Below are positions 1-7,613 of a DNA stretch of 28,763 bases, piece after piece (position 1 is the first letter of the stretch; each line of letters begins with the position of its first letter). The position numbers and the translations under genes were made by a program. The notes under the pieces were generated by a model, which was not told where the DNA came from, did not search any database, and saw only the letters and a program-made list of their open reading frames with translations. The DNA comes from a virus, in IMG/VR virus record IMGVR_UViG_3300032342_000667, positions 1-28,763 of that record, one strand, 5' to 3'.

Positions 1-90
1 CCTGAGTGTGTCCGCAATGCGGCGAATGTCCGGGTAGTGCCGATACAAATCGCAAAGATGATCGAGTCCGTCTCGGGCTTCAGGTGTCAT
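1..90 (-). CDS. Partial hypothetical protein, runs off the left edge
   Basis: Thirty codons are visible, starting MTPEARDGL at 90 and open to the window edge. The start is well supported: AAGGAG lies 7 nt upstream of the ATG, and the gene begins 3 nt after the TAG stop of the preceding gene (94-414), so it is the next member of the leftward operon. The visible part is charged with several His/Tyr and no recognisable domain. Function unknown. Confidence 0.6.
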   Translation of the reverse strand, partial: MTPEARDGLDHLCDLYRHYPDIRRIADTLR

Positions 91-93
91 ACA

Positions 94-414
94 CTAACTC
101 CTTCGCTCGGCTTCTAGTTTTGCTATCGCCTCGTCCGACTCGGCCCATACATGCGGTGCCAGTTCAATCGGCCCGACGTACTCCCTTGTTTCTTTCTCGG
201 CTTCGAGTTCCGCAATTCGATTTCCCATTTCGGCGATCACATCGTCACGCCTGCGAATCGCCGCATCGGCTTTTTCGGCACCGGCTGCCTCACAGACTGC
301 AGTAACATCCAGGTAATACAAACCTTTTGGCAACTGCAAATAGGGACTACCAGAGCCACCGCAAGCCTCGATGCTCTGCGTCAATCGTTCGATCGCTTCC
401 GATAGGTCGCTCAT
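94..414 (-). CDS. Hypothetical protein with helical/coiled-coil character
   Basis: A 106-residue protein. The ATG overlaps the stop of the upstream gene (ATGA, 411-414) with AAAGGTGG ahead of it, which supports the start and translational coupling. The N-terminus (MSDLSEAIERLTQSIEACGG) and the middle (about residues 50-75, with RIAELEAEKE) look helical and coiled-coil prone. There is no signal peptide or membrane segment. Not recognised; it belongs to the leftward operon with thyX. Confidence 0.65.
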   Translation of the reverse strand: MSDLSEAIERLTQSIEACGGSGSPYLQLPKGLYYLDVTAVCEAAGAEKADAAIRRRDDVIAEMGNRIAELEAEKETREYVGPIELAPHVWAESDEAIAKLEAERRS

Positions 415-1175
415 GGCTCACCACCTTTCAGCAGATTGTGCAATTCGATTAACGCATCGCCTAATTCTGAAAAGTTGTCGTGGTCGTAAACCCGATACCC
501 GTCCTCCGTGTGGCACGTCCCCTCGCACGATAGGTATATGACGCCCTGGTCGCTGCCTCCAATTTCGACAATCGAATACAGGTGACTGTCTGCCTTATCA
601 ATCCGATCCCGCAGCTTCGCGTTCTCGGCTTGTAATAAGCCGCATTCACGACTCAATCGTTCCGTTTGGTTTCGTAGCAGTTGCTCTAGCTTCGCGTTCT
701 CGGCTTCGAGTCGAACTGCATTATCCAATTGCACGCGGTGTTGTAAGGTGCGCTCTTCCAGCCGCTCCGACAGACTCGCGTTCTCGGCTTCTGCTTTTCG
801 TGCTCGCCTCATAAAATTGATAGCCGCCCTCATCACTACTTCCAATCGCTCTTCGAGCGTCCCCAGAATTGGCGTCATGTCCATCGAGTTCATGGCGTTA
901 CGTTGTTCGTACGTGAGTTCCGGAAGGTGGCAAACGCCTTCGGTTTCAGGATCATTTCCGGCGCCTTCGGTTTCAGGATCATTTCCGGCAATACCTCGTA
1001 TTGATTCACAGAAGGAGTTCCAAGAACCAACGCACTCCTGGAGACTCGGGAATGGCCCTGATATACACCCCACTCCAGTGGATGTCTCCACGGCGGCCCA
1101 CGCATACTCCGTTCCGAAGGATCCAGCCACTTCCACCGTCCAGCCATCGAGTATCGTCAAGGTTCGTTCCAGCAT
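411..1175 (-). CDS. Hypothetical coiled-coil protein with an exact 9-residue tandem duplication
   Basis: A 254-residue protein. AAAGGAG lies about 8 nt upstream of the ATG at 1175. The N-terminal 60 residues are Trp/Gly rich and likely globular. Next come two perfect copies of GNDPETEGA, encoded by a 27-bp tandem DNA duplication at 935-988. Residues about 120-200 form a long coiled coil with three AENA(K/S)L heptad repeats, themselves encoded by near-identical DNA. The C-terminus is acidic. No catalytic motif is seen. The coiled coil suggests an oligomeric or scaffolding role, but that is inference only. Confidence 0.7.
   Translation of the reverse strand: MLERTLTILDGWTVEVAGSFGTEYAWAAVETSTGVGCISGPFPSLQECVGSWNSFCESIRGIAGNDPETEGAGNDPETEGVCHLPELTYEQRNAMNSMDMTPILGTLEERLEVVMRAAINFMRRARKAEAENASLSERLEERTLQHRVQLDNAVRLEAENAKLEQLLRNQTERLSRECGLLQAENAKLRDRIDKADSHLYSIVEIGGSDQGVIYLSCEGTCHTEDGYRVYDHDNFSELGDALIELHNLLKGGEP
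935..988 (-). repeat. Perfect 2 x 27 bp in-frame tandem duplication
   Basis: Positions 935-961 and 962-988 are identical and encode a 9-residue repeat (GNDPETEGA) inside the coiled-coil protein gene at 411-1175. Perfect identity at the DNA level points to a recent duplication. Confidence 0.9.
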
Positions 1176-1211
1176 TCTATCGCTCCTTTGTCGTACCTTA
1201 ACCGTGCCTTA

Positions 1212-1235
1212 CCGCATTCCCTATCCAGCATTCCC
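1212..1235 (-). repeat. Dispersed GGGAATGCGG repeat: one exact and one variant copy
   Basis: Read leftward, a variant (GGGAATGCTGG, 1235-1225) is followed by an exact copy (1221-1212). Both lie in the 163-bp gap between the gene ending at 1339 and the start of 411-1175, oriented with transcription. The rest of the gap (1236-1338) holds the imperfect palindrome TTCAGCGCTTAAA but no gene or convincing promoter that I can see. Confidence 0.9.
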
Positions 1236-1338
1236 TGCTTCACGAAGTACTATTGAATCTCATTTAAGCGCTGAAGTTGTTTGATACCGAGTGGTTACGT
1301 CAGAAGCCACGTTTCTTTCCGGAAGTTCTCCAGGAAAT

Positions 1339-1554
1339 CTACTCCAAGAACTGCCAGTCAGGATTCAGGCGAATCCGTTCGACTCCATGTTTCCGGATTT
1401 CTAAAATCACCTTGTACAGCGAGTGGCAGTTGGTGTCGATCCATTCCCCATCCGCTTCCACCCAGACGTTCATCGGGCCGTTGGTGTGCTGCCCGGAGGT
1501 GATCGTGGGGTGGCTGAATGGGGTTTGCAGGACTCGGAATTTACCTCGCTCCAC
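1339..1554 (-). CDS. Small hypothetical protein, probable GTG start
   Basis: About 71 residues if it starts at the GTG at 1554. This start is preferred over the longer ATG at 1596 because it has GGAG at good distance and overlaps the end of the upstream gene by only 14 bp. The sequence includes NVWVEADGEWIDTN and a basic C-terminal half (EIRKHGVERIRLN). The pattern resembles a small beta-rich domain. No family recognised. Confidence 0.5.
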   Translation of the reverse strand: MERGKFRVLQTPFSHPTITSGQHTNGPMNVWVEADGEWIDTNCHSLYKVILEIRKHGVERIRLNPDWQFLE

Positions 1555-1846
1555 GGTACATCTCCGGAAAGCCAGCCTGCACGTGCCACTGGTCAATCAA
1601 TTGCTGAACCTCGGTTGGTGCCGATCCGCCACCGCTGATCCCGCTCGACTGAATCGGTATCGTTTTTGACACCGATACAAGCATGTCGAACACTCTCACG
1701 GAATTGAGCCCAATACGGCTTGAATAGTTGTATCCAAGTCCCACCAGCGTCATTTGAATTGTTTTGCTACTCGTGCTGGTGATATCGCATCGTCTCCCGG
1801 GATCAGCTTGCAGCCAGTCATTCAGTGAATGGTCGATGTTCCTCAT
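1541..1846 (-). CDS. Hypothetical protein in leftward operon
   Basis: A 101-residue protein. Its ATG overlaps the stop of the upstream gene (ATGA, 1843-1846), which supports the start and coupling. The middle is beta-prone (QMTLVGLGYNYSSRIGLNS) with a Gly/Ser-rich linker near residue 80. No cysteine pairs, membrane segment or motif recognised. Function unknown. Confidence 0.6.
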   Translation of the reverse strand: MRNIDHSLNDWLQADPGRRCDITSTSSKTIQMTLVGLGYNYSSRIGLNSVRVFDMLVSVSKTIPIQSSGISGGGSAPTEVQQLIDQWHVQAGFPEMYRGAR

Positions 1847-2094
1847 ACCCCACGGTCCCTTTCCATCTTCAGTGAAGCCGCCACCCTGATGAGACGATTG
1901 GCGGTAATCTCGGCGCTGTGGTACTGGATCTCCTCACTGGCGTCCTGTCCCATGCCGATCTCCACCCCCAGTGCCAAGCAGAGTCCCTCGATCACGACGT
2001 CGTTGTCCGGGATCTTCCCAGCGTCATCCATCGCTTCGATCGTGTCCAATAGACGACTTGCCAGTCTCTTGATTGCTTTTTTTCTGTTTCCCAT
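1843..2094 (-). CDS. Hypothetical protein, helical
   Basis: An 83-residue protein starting MGNRKKAIKRL, with GGAAG upstream of the ATG at 2094. A longer reading from 2148 would start on the ATG inside a GGGAATGCGG repeat and translate two more repeats as RECGECG, so I reject it. The body is predicted mostly helical and acidic. It ends in an ATGA overlap with the next gene. Function unknown. Confidence 0.6.
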   Translation of the reverse strand: MGNRKKAIKRLASRLLDTIEAMDDAGKIPDNDVVIEGLCLALGVEIGMGQDASEEIQYHSAEITANRLIRVAASLKMERDRGV

Positions 2095-2110
2095 AGTCTT
2101 CCTTGCGTTT

Positions 2111-2152
2111 CCGCATTCCCCGCATTCCCTTTTGAAATAATCCCGCATTCCC
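2111..2152 (-). repeat. Three GGGAATGCGG repeats between two operon genes
   Basis: Exact copies at 2152-2143, 2129-2120 and 2120-2111 (the last two share one base), oriented with leftward transcription. The first overlaps the TAG stop of the gene at 2152-2532, so the stop codon is part of the extended repeat TAGGGAATGCGG. They fill the gap before the gene starting at 2094. Confidence 0.95.
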
Positions 2153-2532
2153 TATCGTGCTGAATGGGCGCTCCGTGTGCGAAGTTGACCCGGAGCGGCC
2201 GCTTGCAAAAAGAACAACGCCTGCTCGGTCAGTACGTCCTCGTCCTTGTCTGGTAACACGCCAGCGTAGTGCGGCAACTGCGCCAGCACTTCCGCCACCC
2301 AAGGTCCCGTGTGCGCCACGTGAAAGGCGGTGGATGGCGTCAGGATAGCGAAGAGAACAGCCCGCAGGTTCATGCTCTGCTTGGGGGTCAGTCTGATCTG
2401 ATCCCGTTCAATCGCAGCCTCCCCCTCCAGTGTCTGGATCTTGTGGATGGCTTGCGAAACGATCTCAGCCTGCCAAGAATCCAGGGAGCAGGGTTCCGTG
2501 ATTATCTCCTGCAGCTCGTCGATCAGCTTCAT
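2152..2532 (-). CDS. Hypothetical protein in leftward operon
   Basis: A 126-residue protein. GGAGG lies 7 nt upstream of the ATG at 2532, and the ATG overlaps the upstream stop (ATGA). The first half is acidic and helical (MKLIDELQEIITEPCSL). A more hydrophobic stretch with small residues follows around residues 50-85 but is not a clear membrane segment. The TAG stop is shared with the first base of a GGGAATGCGG repeat. No family recognised. Confidence 0.65.
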   Translation of the reverse strand: MKLIDELQEIITEPCSLDSWQAEIVSQAIHKIQTLEGEAAIERDQIRLTPKQSMNLRAVLFAILTPSTAFHVAHTGPWVAEVLAQLPHYAGVLPDKDEDVLTEQALFFLQAAAPGQLRTRSAHSAR

Positions 2533-2864
2533 GTTTTATCCTCCAGTTCCTTGGTGAACCCAGGGTCTTCCTTCACGACTCTCTTCGCGTAATTCTTCCC
2601 GCGGATCCTGCTCAGGTAGTCAAACAGCGTCCGCGTCTTGGGAGGGTAACACTTAATGCACCGCCACCCTGGAGCGACGTTCCCAAGCAAATCTCCCGTG
2701 ACCGGCAGGTAGGTGTCTCCTGATCCGCAGGTGGGGCAGAACACGATCTCCTCTTCCACTTCACCCTCGACGTTCTTCACTGGTGGCGTGAGGTCCTTGG
2801 TGGTTTTCACGGGAGCGACCTTCTTCTTAGTGTTGCGTGCGTCCAGGCGAAATGAATCGTCCAT
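2529..2864 (-). CDS. Small zinc-ribbon-like protein
   Basis: A 111-residue protein. GAGAGGAGA lies 5 nt before the ATG at 2864. After a basic, Lys/Pro-rich N-terminal tail come CPTCG (about residue 43) and CIKC (about residue 73), a CxxC/CxxC arrangement typical of zinc ribbons. The C-terminal third is basic (SRIRGKNYAKRVV). Nucleic-acid or protein binding is plausible but not shown. It overlaps the upstream gene by 38 bp. Confidence 0.65.
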   Translation of the reverse strand: MDDSFRLDARNTKKKVAPVKTTKDLTPPVKNVEGEVEEEIVFCPTCGSGDTYLPVTGDLLGNVAPGWRCIKCYPPKTRTLFDYLSRIRGKNYAKRVVKEDPGFTKELEDKT

Positions 2865-3159
2865 GAAGTCTCCTCTCCACCAGCGCTTCGATATGACAGG
2901 GGCTCTTTGTTATATCCGCGGGCGTGTGTTGGTTCATCGCGAATATCAGGCGATGCACCGACTCCACGGAGGAGTGCTTCACGTTGTTGATCATCACGGA
3001 TTGCAGGCGGATGGTTCGACCATCAAGATCCACCGCCCCCTCCCTGGTCCAGGCGGAAACGACATTCCTTGTCCTGCCAATCACCGCGCTTAGCTTGGCG
3101 ATCATCAGGGGAGTTTCGGTGGTGTAGTCAAACACGGCTATATCCTGAGTTTGGTCCAT
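2827..3159 (-). CDS. Putative helix-turn-helix-like DNA-binding protein
   Basis: A 110-residue protein. Residues about 20-45 (IAKLSAVIGRTRNVVSAW, then a basic/polar segment and IRLQSV) have the spacing of a helix-turn-helix followed by a wing, like small phage regulators. The start at 3159 has only a weak ribosome binding site and overlaps thyX by 22 bp; the end overlaps the zinc-ribbon gene by 38 bp. It is a candidate for a factor binding the operators in this genome. That link is inference. Confidence 0.5.
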   Translation of the reverse strand: MDQTQDIAVFDYTTETPLMIAKLSAVIGRTRNVVSAWTREGAVDLDGRTIRLQSVMINNVKHSSVESVHRLIFAMNQHTPADITKSPCHIEALVERRLHGRFISPGRTQH

Positions 3160-3947
3160 TCATTCAAACCATCGACCTCGATCCGCTCCCCGCCGTGTAA
3201 CATCATGGGGAACTTGGCGCGAATGATCTCCCCCACGTCGTGGAAGACTTGACGAATCTCCCATTCGGCATAACGGGAGGTCCTCAATTCCAGCATGTGT
3301 CTCAACGATCTGACATTGACCGTCCATCCGATCTCGTTCGTGGCGCCATTCGGCATGATCCTTCGCAGAGCGGACGTGAGCCGTTTCTTCGTGGCAAAGT
3401 CAGTACCCGGATCGTCGAGTTTCAATAGGGTACGGTAGTGCCTCACGTTCTGCTTGATCATCGACAGCAGATCGCGCATGGCATCGCCAATGGACCTGTC
3501 AGCCATGTATCCAGGGATGATCTTCTCCTCCAGTTCAGGCGGCAACACAAGTTCGGCATCCTCCACCGTGCAGTATCGTCCGCTAGTTTGCGAAAATGCT
3601 GTTCCAACACGGTGTCTGACCAGTTCGTGAGTGAAGACCCTGGAACAGTCAGTGGTCAAGAAATTCAGGTTGCAGTGCTCGAAGACTGATCCGTGTCCAG
3701 AGCGAATCGTGGCGGTGATGTTGTCAGCAATCTCCCGCGTCTTCCCGATATTGGAGTTCTTGCCCAACACCAGTGATCGGTAGCAGAGTTTCGCGTACAG
3801 CGAGACGAGAATCATCCCGCTGGACATCCCGTCCTCTTCGGCGATGCTCATGTCCCGCAGGAATTCCACCTGCCCAGTGTCGCTCAGGTACTCCGTCACT
3901 CCCTGGTAATCAATCTCCGTCGCTCCGATCAAGTACGTCTTTGGCAT
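3138..3947 (-). CDS. thyX: Flavin-dependent thymidylate synthase ThyX
   Basis: A 269-residue protein. ThyX methylates dUMP to dTMP using FAD, NADPH and methylenetetrahydrofolate. Visible signatures are the flavin/dUMP motif region HELVRHRVGTAFSQTSGRY (about residues 107-125) and the C-terminal TVNVRSLRHMLELR block followed by AEWEIRQ, which matches the conserved SLRHF.ELR..-.AQWEIR region of the family. The spacing from RHR to the conserved Ser is one residue longer than the classical RHRx7S. AGGAG precedes the ATG at 3947. It is in the leftward operon, so it is probably made with the other early/metabolic genes to supply thymidine for phage DNA. Confidence 0.93.
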   Translation of the reverse strand: MPKTYLIGATEIDYQGVTEYLSDTGQVEFLRDMSIAEEDGMSSGMILVSLYAKLCYRSLVLGKNSNIGKTREIADNITATIRSGHGSVFEHCNLNFLTTDCSRVFTHELVRHRVGTAFSQTSGRYCTVEDAELVLPPELEEKIIPGYMADRSIGDAMRDLLSMIKQNVRHYRTLLKLDDPGTDFATKKRLTSALRRIMPNGATNEIGWTVNVRSLRHMLELRTSRYAEWEIRQVFHDVGEIIRAKFPMMLHGGERIEVDGLNEWTKLRI

Positions 3948-4152
3948 GAATCAGCTCCTGGTGAACATAACGATGTACCCGATTTCCACCACAACCGCCG
4001 TCCAGTGGCTGATCACGGAAGTAGGCGTGCTGCTCCACTACCACCGTGCTTCCAAGCGAGACTTTCCACTCGATGACGATTTGCTTCGGTGATTCCCCTA
4101 CGTCGATCACGGCCCCGTCCCGAGGTCCTCCAAAAAGAAAAGCTCTGTCCAT
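3910..4152 (-). CDS. Small hypothetical phage protein with a GGPRDG motif, first gene of the leftward operon
   Basis: An 80-residue protein starting MDRAFLFGGPRDGAV. This start is chosen because a GGAGGGGGG purine run lies about 10 nt upstream; the longer reading from 4254 would cross the promoter and translate the repeats. The pattern GGPxDG near the N-terminus, a central beta region and a late tyrosine/histidine segment (HRYVHQ) recurs in small uncharacterised phage proteins. It overlaps thyX by 38 bp. Function unknown. Confidence 0.6.
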   Translation of the reverse strand: MDRAFLFGGPRDGAVIDVGESPKQIVIEWKVSLGSTVVVEQHAYFRDQPLDGGCGGNRVHRYVHQELIHAKDVLDRSDGD

Positions 4153-4169
4153 TTTCCCGCACCCCCCTC

Positions 4170-4199
4170 CCGCATTCCATGCCTTGGCCCCGCATTCCC
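4170..4199 (-). repeat. GGGAATGCGG repeats at the start of the leftward transcript
   Basis: An exact copy (4199-4190) is followed by a variant TGGAATGCGG (4179-4170), both oriented leftward. The exact copy begins about one base after the expected transcription start of the promoter at 4207-4234, so it would form the very 5' end of the operon mRNA. Confidence 0.9.
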
Positions 4200-4206
4200 T
4201 GCTGAG

Positions 4207-4234
4207 ATTATAGCAAGTGTCGAAATGTGTGCAA
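4207..4234 (-). promoter_or_regulatory. Leftward sigma70-type promoter
   Basis: On the minus strand, TTGCAC (4234-4229), a 16-bp spacer and a perfect TATAAT (4212-4207). The expected start is near 4200. It is correctly placed to drive the whole leftward operon starting with the gene at 4152. Confidence 0.75.
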
Positions 4235-4279
4235 TAGTGCCAGAACTCAACCAAATGTGACCAAATGTGTGTAAATGTG
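4223..4279 (+). repeat. 10-bp-phased AAATGTG direct repeats (iteron/operator-like)
   Basis: AAATGTG occurs at 4223-4229, 4253-4259, 4263-4269 and 4273-4279. The last three are exactly 10 bp apart and the first is exactly 30 bp before them, so all lie on one face of the helix. The first overlaps the spacer of the leftward promoter. The arrangement suggests cooperative protein binding, as repressor/activator sites or replication iterons. No clear rightward promoter is seen in 4280-4392, only weak candidates near 4287-4315. Confidence 0.6.
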
Positions 4280-4392
4280 GGAATGTTTGTTTATTTCTTA
4301 GCATGTGGCAAACTCGGTATTGTTGCTTATCTAAGTCCTTGTTGTGATTGGTTTATCGCCCAGCCGATGGCGAATCACACAAGGAGCATTTC

Positions 4393-5562
4393 ATGCCAGT
4401 TGAAGTCCAGGAAGAGCCGGAAGTTAAGAGCGATCCGGTCGTTGACGTATTCGCGGAAGCCAGAACGGAAGCGGCCAAGATCGACAAGGCCGAACAAGCT
4501 GCCTCCACGGAAGCCAAAAGTGTCGACCCCCCGGCCGAGACGCCAGAAAAGCCGTCAGAACCGCCACCATCCAGCGTGATGGAGGCCTTCAAGGCTCGCG
4601 GCTACGACATTTCCCACATCAAGTCAGAAGACGAGCTGTTCGAGTACATCGAAGCCGTTGGCGAGCAGGCGCGGGCCAATGCCGATGCCACGCAGCGGCG
4701 TCAAGAAGTGGCTGCCGAACGATTCCGCGAACCAGCCAAAGAACCGGAGAAATCTCCGGAACCAGCCGAGAAAAAGCCAGTATTCCGCAAATGGGAAGCT
4801 GCTCCGCAGTACGACGAAGGCTGGGAGTCGGTGTGCGAATTCGACCAAAAGCTCGGTCGCTACGTCATTTCCGAGCCCTATCGCGGCACGGTTCAGGCGG
4901 ACGTCGCCAGTAAATTGACGGACTACAAAAAGTGGGAAATCAACGCGTTGCGGACCACGCTGCGGGAATTCCCCACCCAAGTTCGCCAGCAACTCGGGAT
5001 GCCGGACGACGTGAACTCGATCGAGGAAATGATCGACCGTCGCGTGGAAGAAAAACTGGCCGAATCCCAGCAGCATCAGGCGGCCCAATCAGAAACCGAC
5101 AAGATTCGGAACTGGATGGACAGCAACCGTCAATATCTCTACGCCTGCGATCCGTCGGGCACTCCGAAGAACGATCCACTGACCGGGCGCGCGATGATGA
5201 CCGACGCTGGCCGGTATGTTTCCGGACTGATTCAAGAGGGCCTGGATTTCGCCAGCGATATTGGCGCCGAGCCGAATATTGAGCGGATCACGATGCGCGC
5301 GATCAATCAGGTCGAGCGTCTGCTGGCGGAAGCGAGCGTGACTCCGCAAGTGCCGCAGGTCCCCCAGACTCCGGCTGAGGATCCCAAGGAAAAGTTCGTC
5401 AAGAAGGCCCTGCAACAGGCTCGGGTCAATCCGCCAACCGGAGGCAATCGCGACGGCAGTATTCGCCGGGCGGTTGCGCATGAAATCTCGCAGAACAAAG
5501 ACAATCTCGACCTCAAATCAATGCTCGTGGAGGACTTCCGCGAGGCAGGAATGCTGAATTAA
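4393..5562 (+). CDS. Putative capsid scaffolding protein
   Basis: 389 residues from the ATG at 4393, which has AAGGAG with 6-nt spacing; the earlier ATG at 4348 has no ribosome binding site. The protein is highly charged with Ala/Glu/Pro/Lys-rich disordered stretches (residues about 1-70 and 115-140), helical glutamine-rich middle and C-terminal segments, and no enzymatic motif. This composition, and its place directly upstream of the major capsid gene, fits an internal scaffold that is removed after head assembly. No protease gene or protease motif is seen nearby. The role is inferred from context. Confidence 0.7.
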   Translation: MPVEVQEEPEVKSDPVVDVFAEARTEAAKIDKAEQAASTEAKSVDPPAETPEKPSEPPPSSVMEAFKARGYDISHIKSEDELFEYIEAVGEQARANADATQRRQEVAAERFREPAKEPEKSPEPAEKKPVFRKWEAAPQYDEGWESVCEFDQKLGRYVISEPYRGTVQADVASKLTDYKKWEINALRTTLREFPTQVRQQLGMPDDVNSIEEMIDRRVEEKLAESQQHQAAQSETDKIRNWMDSNRQYLYACDPSGTPKNDPLTGRAMMTDAGRYVSGLIQEGLDFASDIGAEPNIERITMRAINQVERLLAEASVTPQVPQVPQTPAEDPKEKFVKKALQQARVNPPTGGNRDGSIRRAVAHEISQNKDNLDLKSMLVEDFREAGMLN

Positions 5563-5662
5563 GCGGTAACTGACAACGCCGGTGTAACCGGACGGGGTGC
5601 CGATCGCAACCGCAGCGATTGCCGTGGCGTCACGGAACAAGCACTTCAGTGGAAGGTGAAAA

Positions 5663-6763
5663 ATGGCTGAAGCACTGTCGTTAGTCAACGTGACCGCCAA
5701 GCGATACATGGCGGGGGCGGCTGATCTTACTCTCCGTCGTCGCCTCTTGCTGGCCCTATTGGCCAAGAATGACCGCATTCGCTACGGCGAGAGTGGTTTC
5801 GATTGCAACTGGAACGTCCAGTTCTCCGAGCCTCCAGTGCAGCCGCACGGGTCGAGCGGTGAGTACGAGTTCAACGCCCAGGATCTCTATCGCCAATTGG
5901 TGATCGACTGGCGCGGCTACGTGGCCACCGACAAGATGGACTACAAGGACGAACTGATGAACCGCGGTTCGCTGGCGATCATCGATCGCTACGCTCGGAT
6001 CATCCCGAACCTGAAATCCTCGTTGGAGAACAAGTTTGGAGGCGAGTTCTACATCAACGGCAATCTGGCCGCGAACTCCAGTCGGTTGCATGGAATGTTG
6101 ACGTTCGCGGTGGCGGGCACGGTTGCCGCTGGCGACGTCATCGCTGTCCCAGCCGCGACCTACGGTGGGAAGAGTACCGCTCCGCAGGATCAAGGTGGGT
6201 CGTGGTCAGCGAACCTGACCACCAAGCCAAACGCCACCCTGGCGACCGATTGGCCCGACGGAAACGGCACCACGGAGTACGACTACTTGGCGCCGGTTCT
6301 GATCAACACCTCTTCGACGAACTGGGGAACCGGCTCGACGATCTGGGAGGACAACTGCGGACGCATTCTACGTCGGGCAAGCACGTGGCTGACGAAAAAT
6401 GCTGGTCAAGACGGCAAGCCCACGGTTTACGTCTGTGCTGCTGACATCTTCAACGGCTACCAGAACTACCAGGAAGCCAAGTTCCGCAACATCATTCCTC
6501 ATCCGGAAGGGCGTGATCTGGGTTTCCCGGACACCCTCAGTCAGGACGGCGTGATGGTGAAGTACGAGTTCGACGTGGCGGCCGGAGAATTCTGGGGCGT
6601 CAATGTGTTTCAAATGGAAATGGCCTCCCTGGATGACGTGATGTGGGGCGTCCGCGGCCCGACCTACGACATCAAGTCGGATTCCACGCTGTTCAAGGCT
6701 GGCTTCTTCGGCAACATGCGATATCAGCCGAAGTACTTCTGCCACGGCAAGGCCCGAGCGTAA
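5663..6763 (+). CDS. Major capsid protein
   Basis: 366 residues from an ATG preceded by GGAAGGTG. Size, position after the scaffold-like gene and composition match an HK97-fold capsid subunit: an N-terminal helical arm, an extended-loop region (about residues 45-90), an alpha/beta middle with RYARIIPNLKSSLENKFGGE, and a C-terminal region of alternating beta and loop segments ending in GFFGNMRYQPKYFCHGKA. It builds the icosahedral shell. The 100-bp gap upstream holds a small CCGGT/ACCGG hairpin but no gene. Confidence 0.8.
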   Translation: MAEALSLVNVTAKRYMAGAADLTLRRRLLLALLAKNDRIRYGESGFDCNWNVQFSEPPVQPHGSSGEYEFNAQDLYRQLVIDWRGYVATDKMDYKDELMNRGSLAIIDRYARIIPNLKSSLENKFGGEFYINGNLAANSSRLHGMLTFAVAGTVAAGDVIAVPAATYGGKSTAPQDQGGSWSANLTTKPNATLATDWPDGNGTTEYDYLAPVLINTSSTNWGTGSTIWEDNCGRILRRASTWLTKNAGQDGKPTVYVCAADIFNGYQNYQEAKFRNIIPHPEGRDLGFPDTLSQDGVMVKYEFDVAAGEFWGVNVFQMEMASLDDVMWGVRGPTYDIKSDSTLFKAGFFGNMRYQPKYFCHGKARA

Positions 6764-6836
6764 CACACGCGCCTCCCTGGTAACGGTGCCTCGGGACGCT
6801 GATTGGTTGCAAGATTTCAAGTAAAGGACGAAGAAA

Positions 6837-7391
6837 ATGGAAAATCAAGTTGGTCACATGCCGCGCGGCCAGTCTGTTACGCAAATTCCAGACGCCGTGT
6901 TGGGAGTTCGGAAGGTCTTCACAGACGTCAACTGGGGCTCGACCGAAGCGATCAAGCCTCGTTTGACTGGTGCGGACGTCCATTGCCGGTTGGTGCAGAA
7001 CACCTCCGCTGGCGCGTTGCTTCCTGGTCAAGCCGTGGTTTGGAAGACTGGGTTCTTCCTGACTCAGATTGGTGCCACTGCTGGCTCGCTGTCGCTGGCG
7101 GCCGGAATCGTTGATGAGTATTTACCAGCCGCTGGCGTGCCCATCAATTCGTACTTCTGGCTGGTCGTTGAAGGTCCCACGCTGGTCATCAATGACGGTG
7201 TTGGTGTTTTGGCGGAAGGTGCGATCCTGGTCTGCTCGGCGACTGCTGGTCAGGTGCTGGCTCAGACCGCTGCTCCGGGGCAGGGTAGTGAATTGGCGCA
7301 GGTCAACGGTGTCATCGGCTTCACCTTGGCGTCCATCACGAACGTGGCCGCAACCAAAGGCCGAGCGGTAGTCAAACTCGCCTCTCGGTAA
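6837..7391 (+). CDS. Putative capsid decoration/stabilisation protein
   Basis: A 184-residue protein. AAGGACGA precedes the ATG. It is rich in Ala/Gly/Val with repeating short beta strands, and the C-terminal half (VLAEGAILVCSATAGQVLAQTA, then GVIGFTLAS) has the pattern seen in small head-decoration proteins where added and outgoing strands carry AxAGQV-type turns. It directly follows the major capsid gene and is the last gene before a strong terminator. The assignment rests on composition and position; other head roles are possible. Confidence 0.6.
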   Translation: MENQVGHMPRGQSVTQIPDAVLGVRKVFTDVNWGSTEAIKPRLTGADVHCRLVQNTSAGALLPGQAVVWKTGFFLTQIGATAGSLSLAAGIVDEYLPAAGVPINSYFWLVVEGPTLVINDGVGVLAEGAILVCSATAGQVLAQTAAPGQGSELAQVNGVIGFTLASITNVAATKGRAVVKLASR

Positions 7392-7438
7392 CGATTTCGG
7401 CAATGGGGGTCTTCGTTCCTGGCGAACGATTCCCATTT

Positions 7439-7476
7439 ATGCGGACCATCAAGCTCCGGTGGTCCGCATTTTTTTT
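7439..7476 (+). terminator. Rho-independent terminator after the head genes
   Basis: A perfect 10-bp stem (ATGCGGACCA / TGGTCCGCAT, 7439-7448 and 7460-7469) with an 11-nt loop, followed by a run of T to 7476. It ends the scaffold-capsid-decoration transcript. Confidence 0.9.
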
Positions 7477-7483
7477 GCGCTAC

Positions 7484-7511
7484 TTGACGCATTAGCCATA
7501 CACGCTAAACT
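7484..7511 (+). promoter_or_regulatory. Promoter with embedded palindromic operator, copy 1
   Basis: TTGACG (7484-7489), 16-bp spacer, TAAACT (7506-7511). Inside it is TTAGC-N7-GCTAA (7492-7508), overlapping the -10 box. The same boxes, spacing and palindrome occur at 10140-10167, so both promoters are probably controlled by the same regulator. Expected start near 7518, right before a hairpin. Confidence 0.75.
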
Positions 7512-7517
7512 GTACTG

Positions 7518-7603
7518 CGTTGGTCTGGCCGATCGACACTGGTTTCAGCCGTTTAATCGAGCCCAGTAGTAATACCGGAGGTAGAGCGGCTGGAGCCTTT
7601 TTT
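7518..7603 (+). ncRNA. Small structured RNA candidate 1
   Basis: A free-standing unit with its own promoter and terminator and no ORF. From the predicted start come a hairpin (GTTGGTC / GATCGAC, 7519-7537, 5-nt loop, two G-U pairs), then a closing stem GGTTTCAGCCG / CGGCTGGAGCC (7541-7551, 7587-7597; 11 pairs with two G-U) and six T. The large loop holds TCGAGC-CCAGTAGTA (7557-7571), shared with candidate 2 as TCGAGC-GCGCAGTAGCA. A GGGAATGCGG repeat follows immediately. Confidence 0.6.
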
Positions 7604-7613
7604 GGGAATGCGG
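7604..7613 (+). repeat. GGGAATGCGG repeat directly after an RNA terminator
   Basis: An exact copy that starts on the base after the T-run of the small RNA 1 terminator, in the direction of transcription. Confidence 0.9.
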
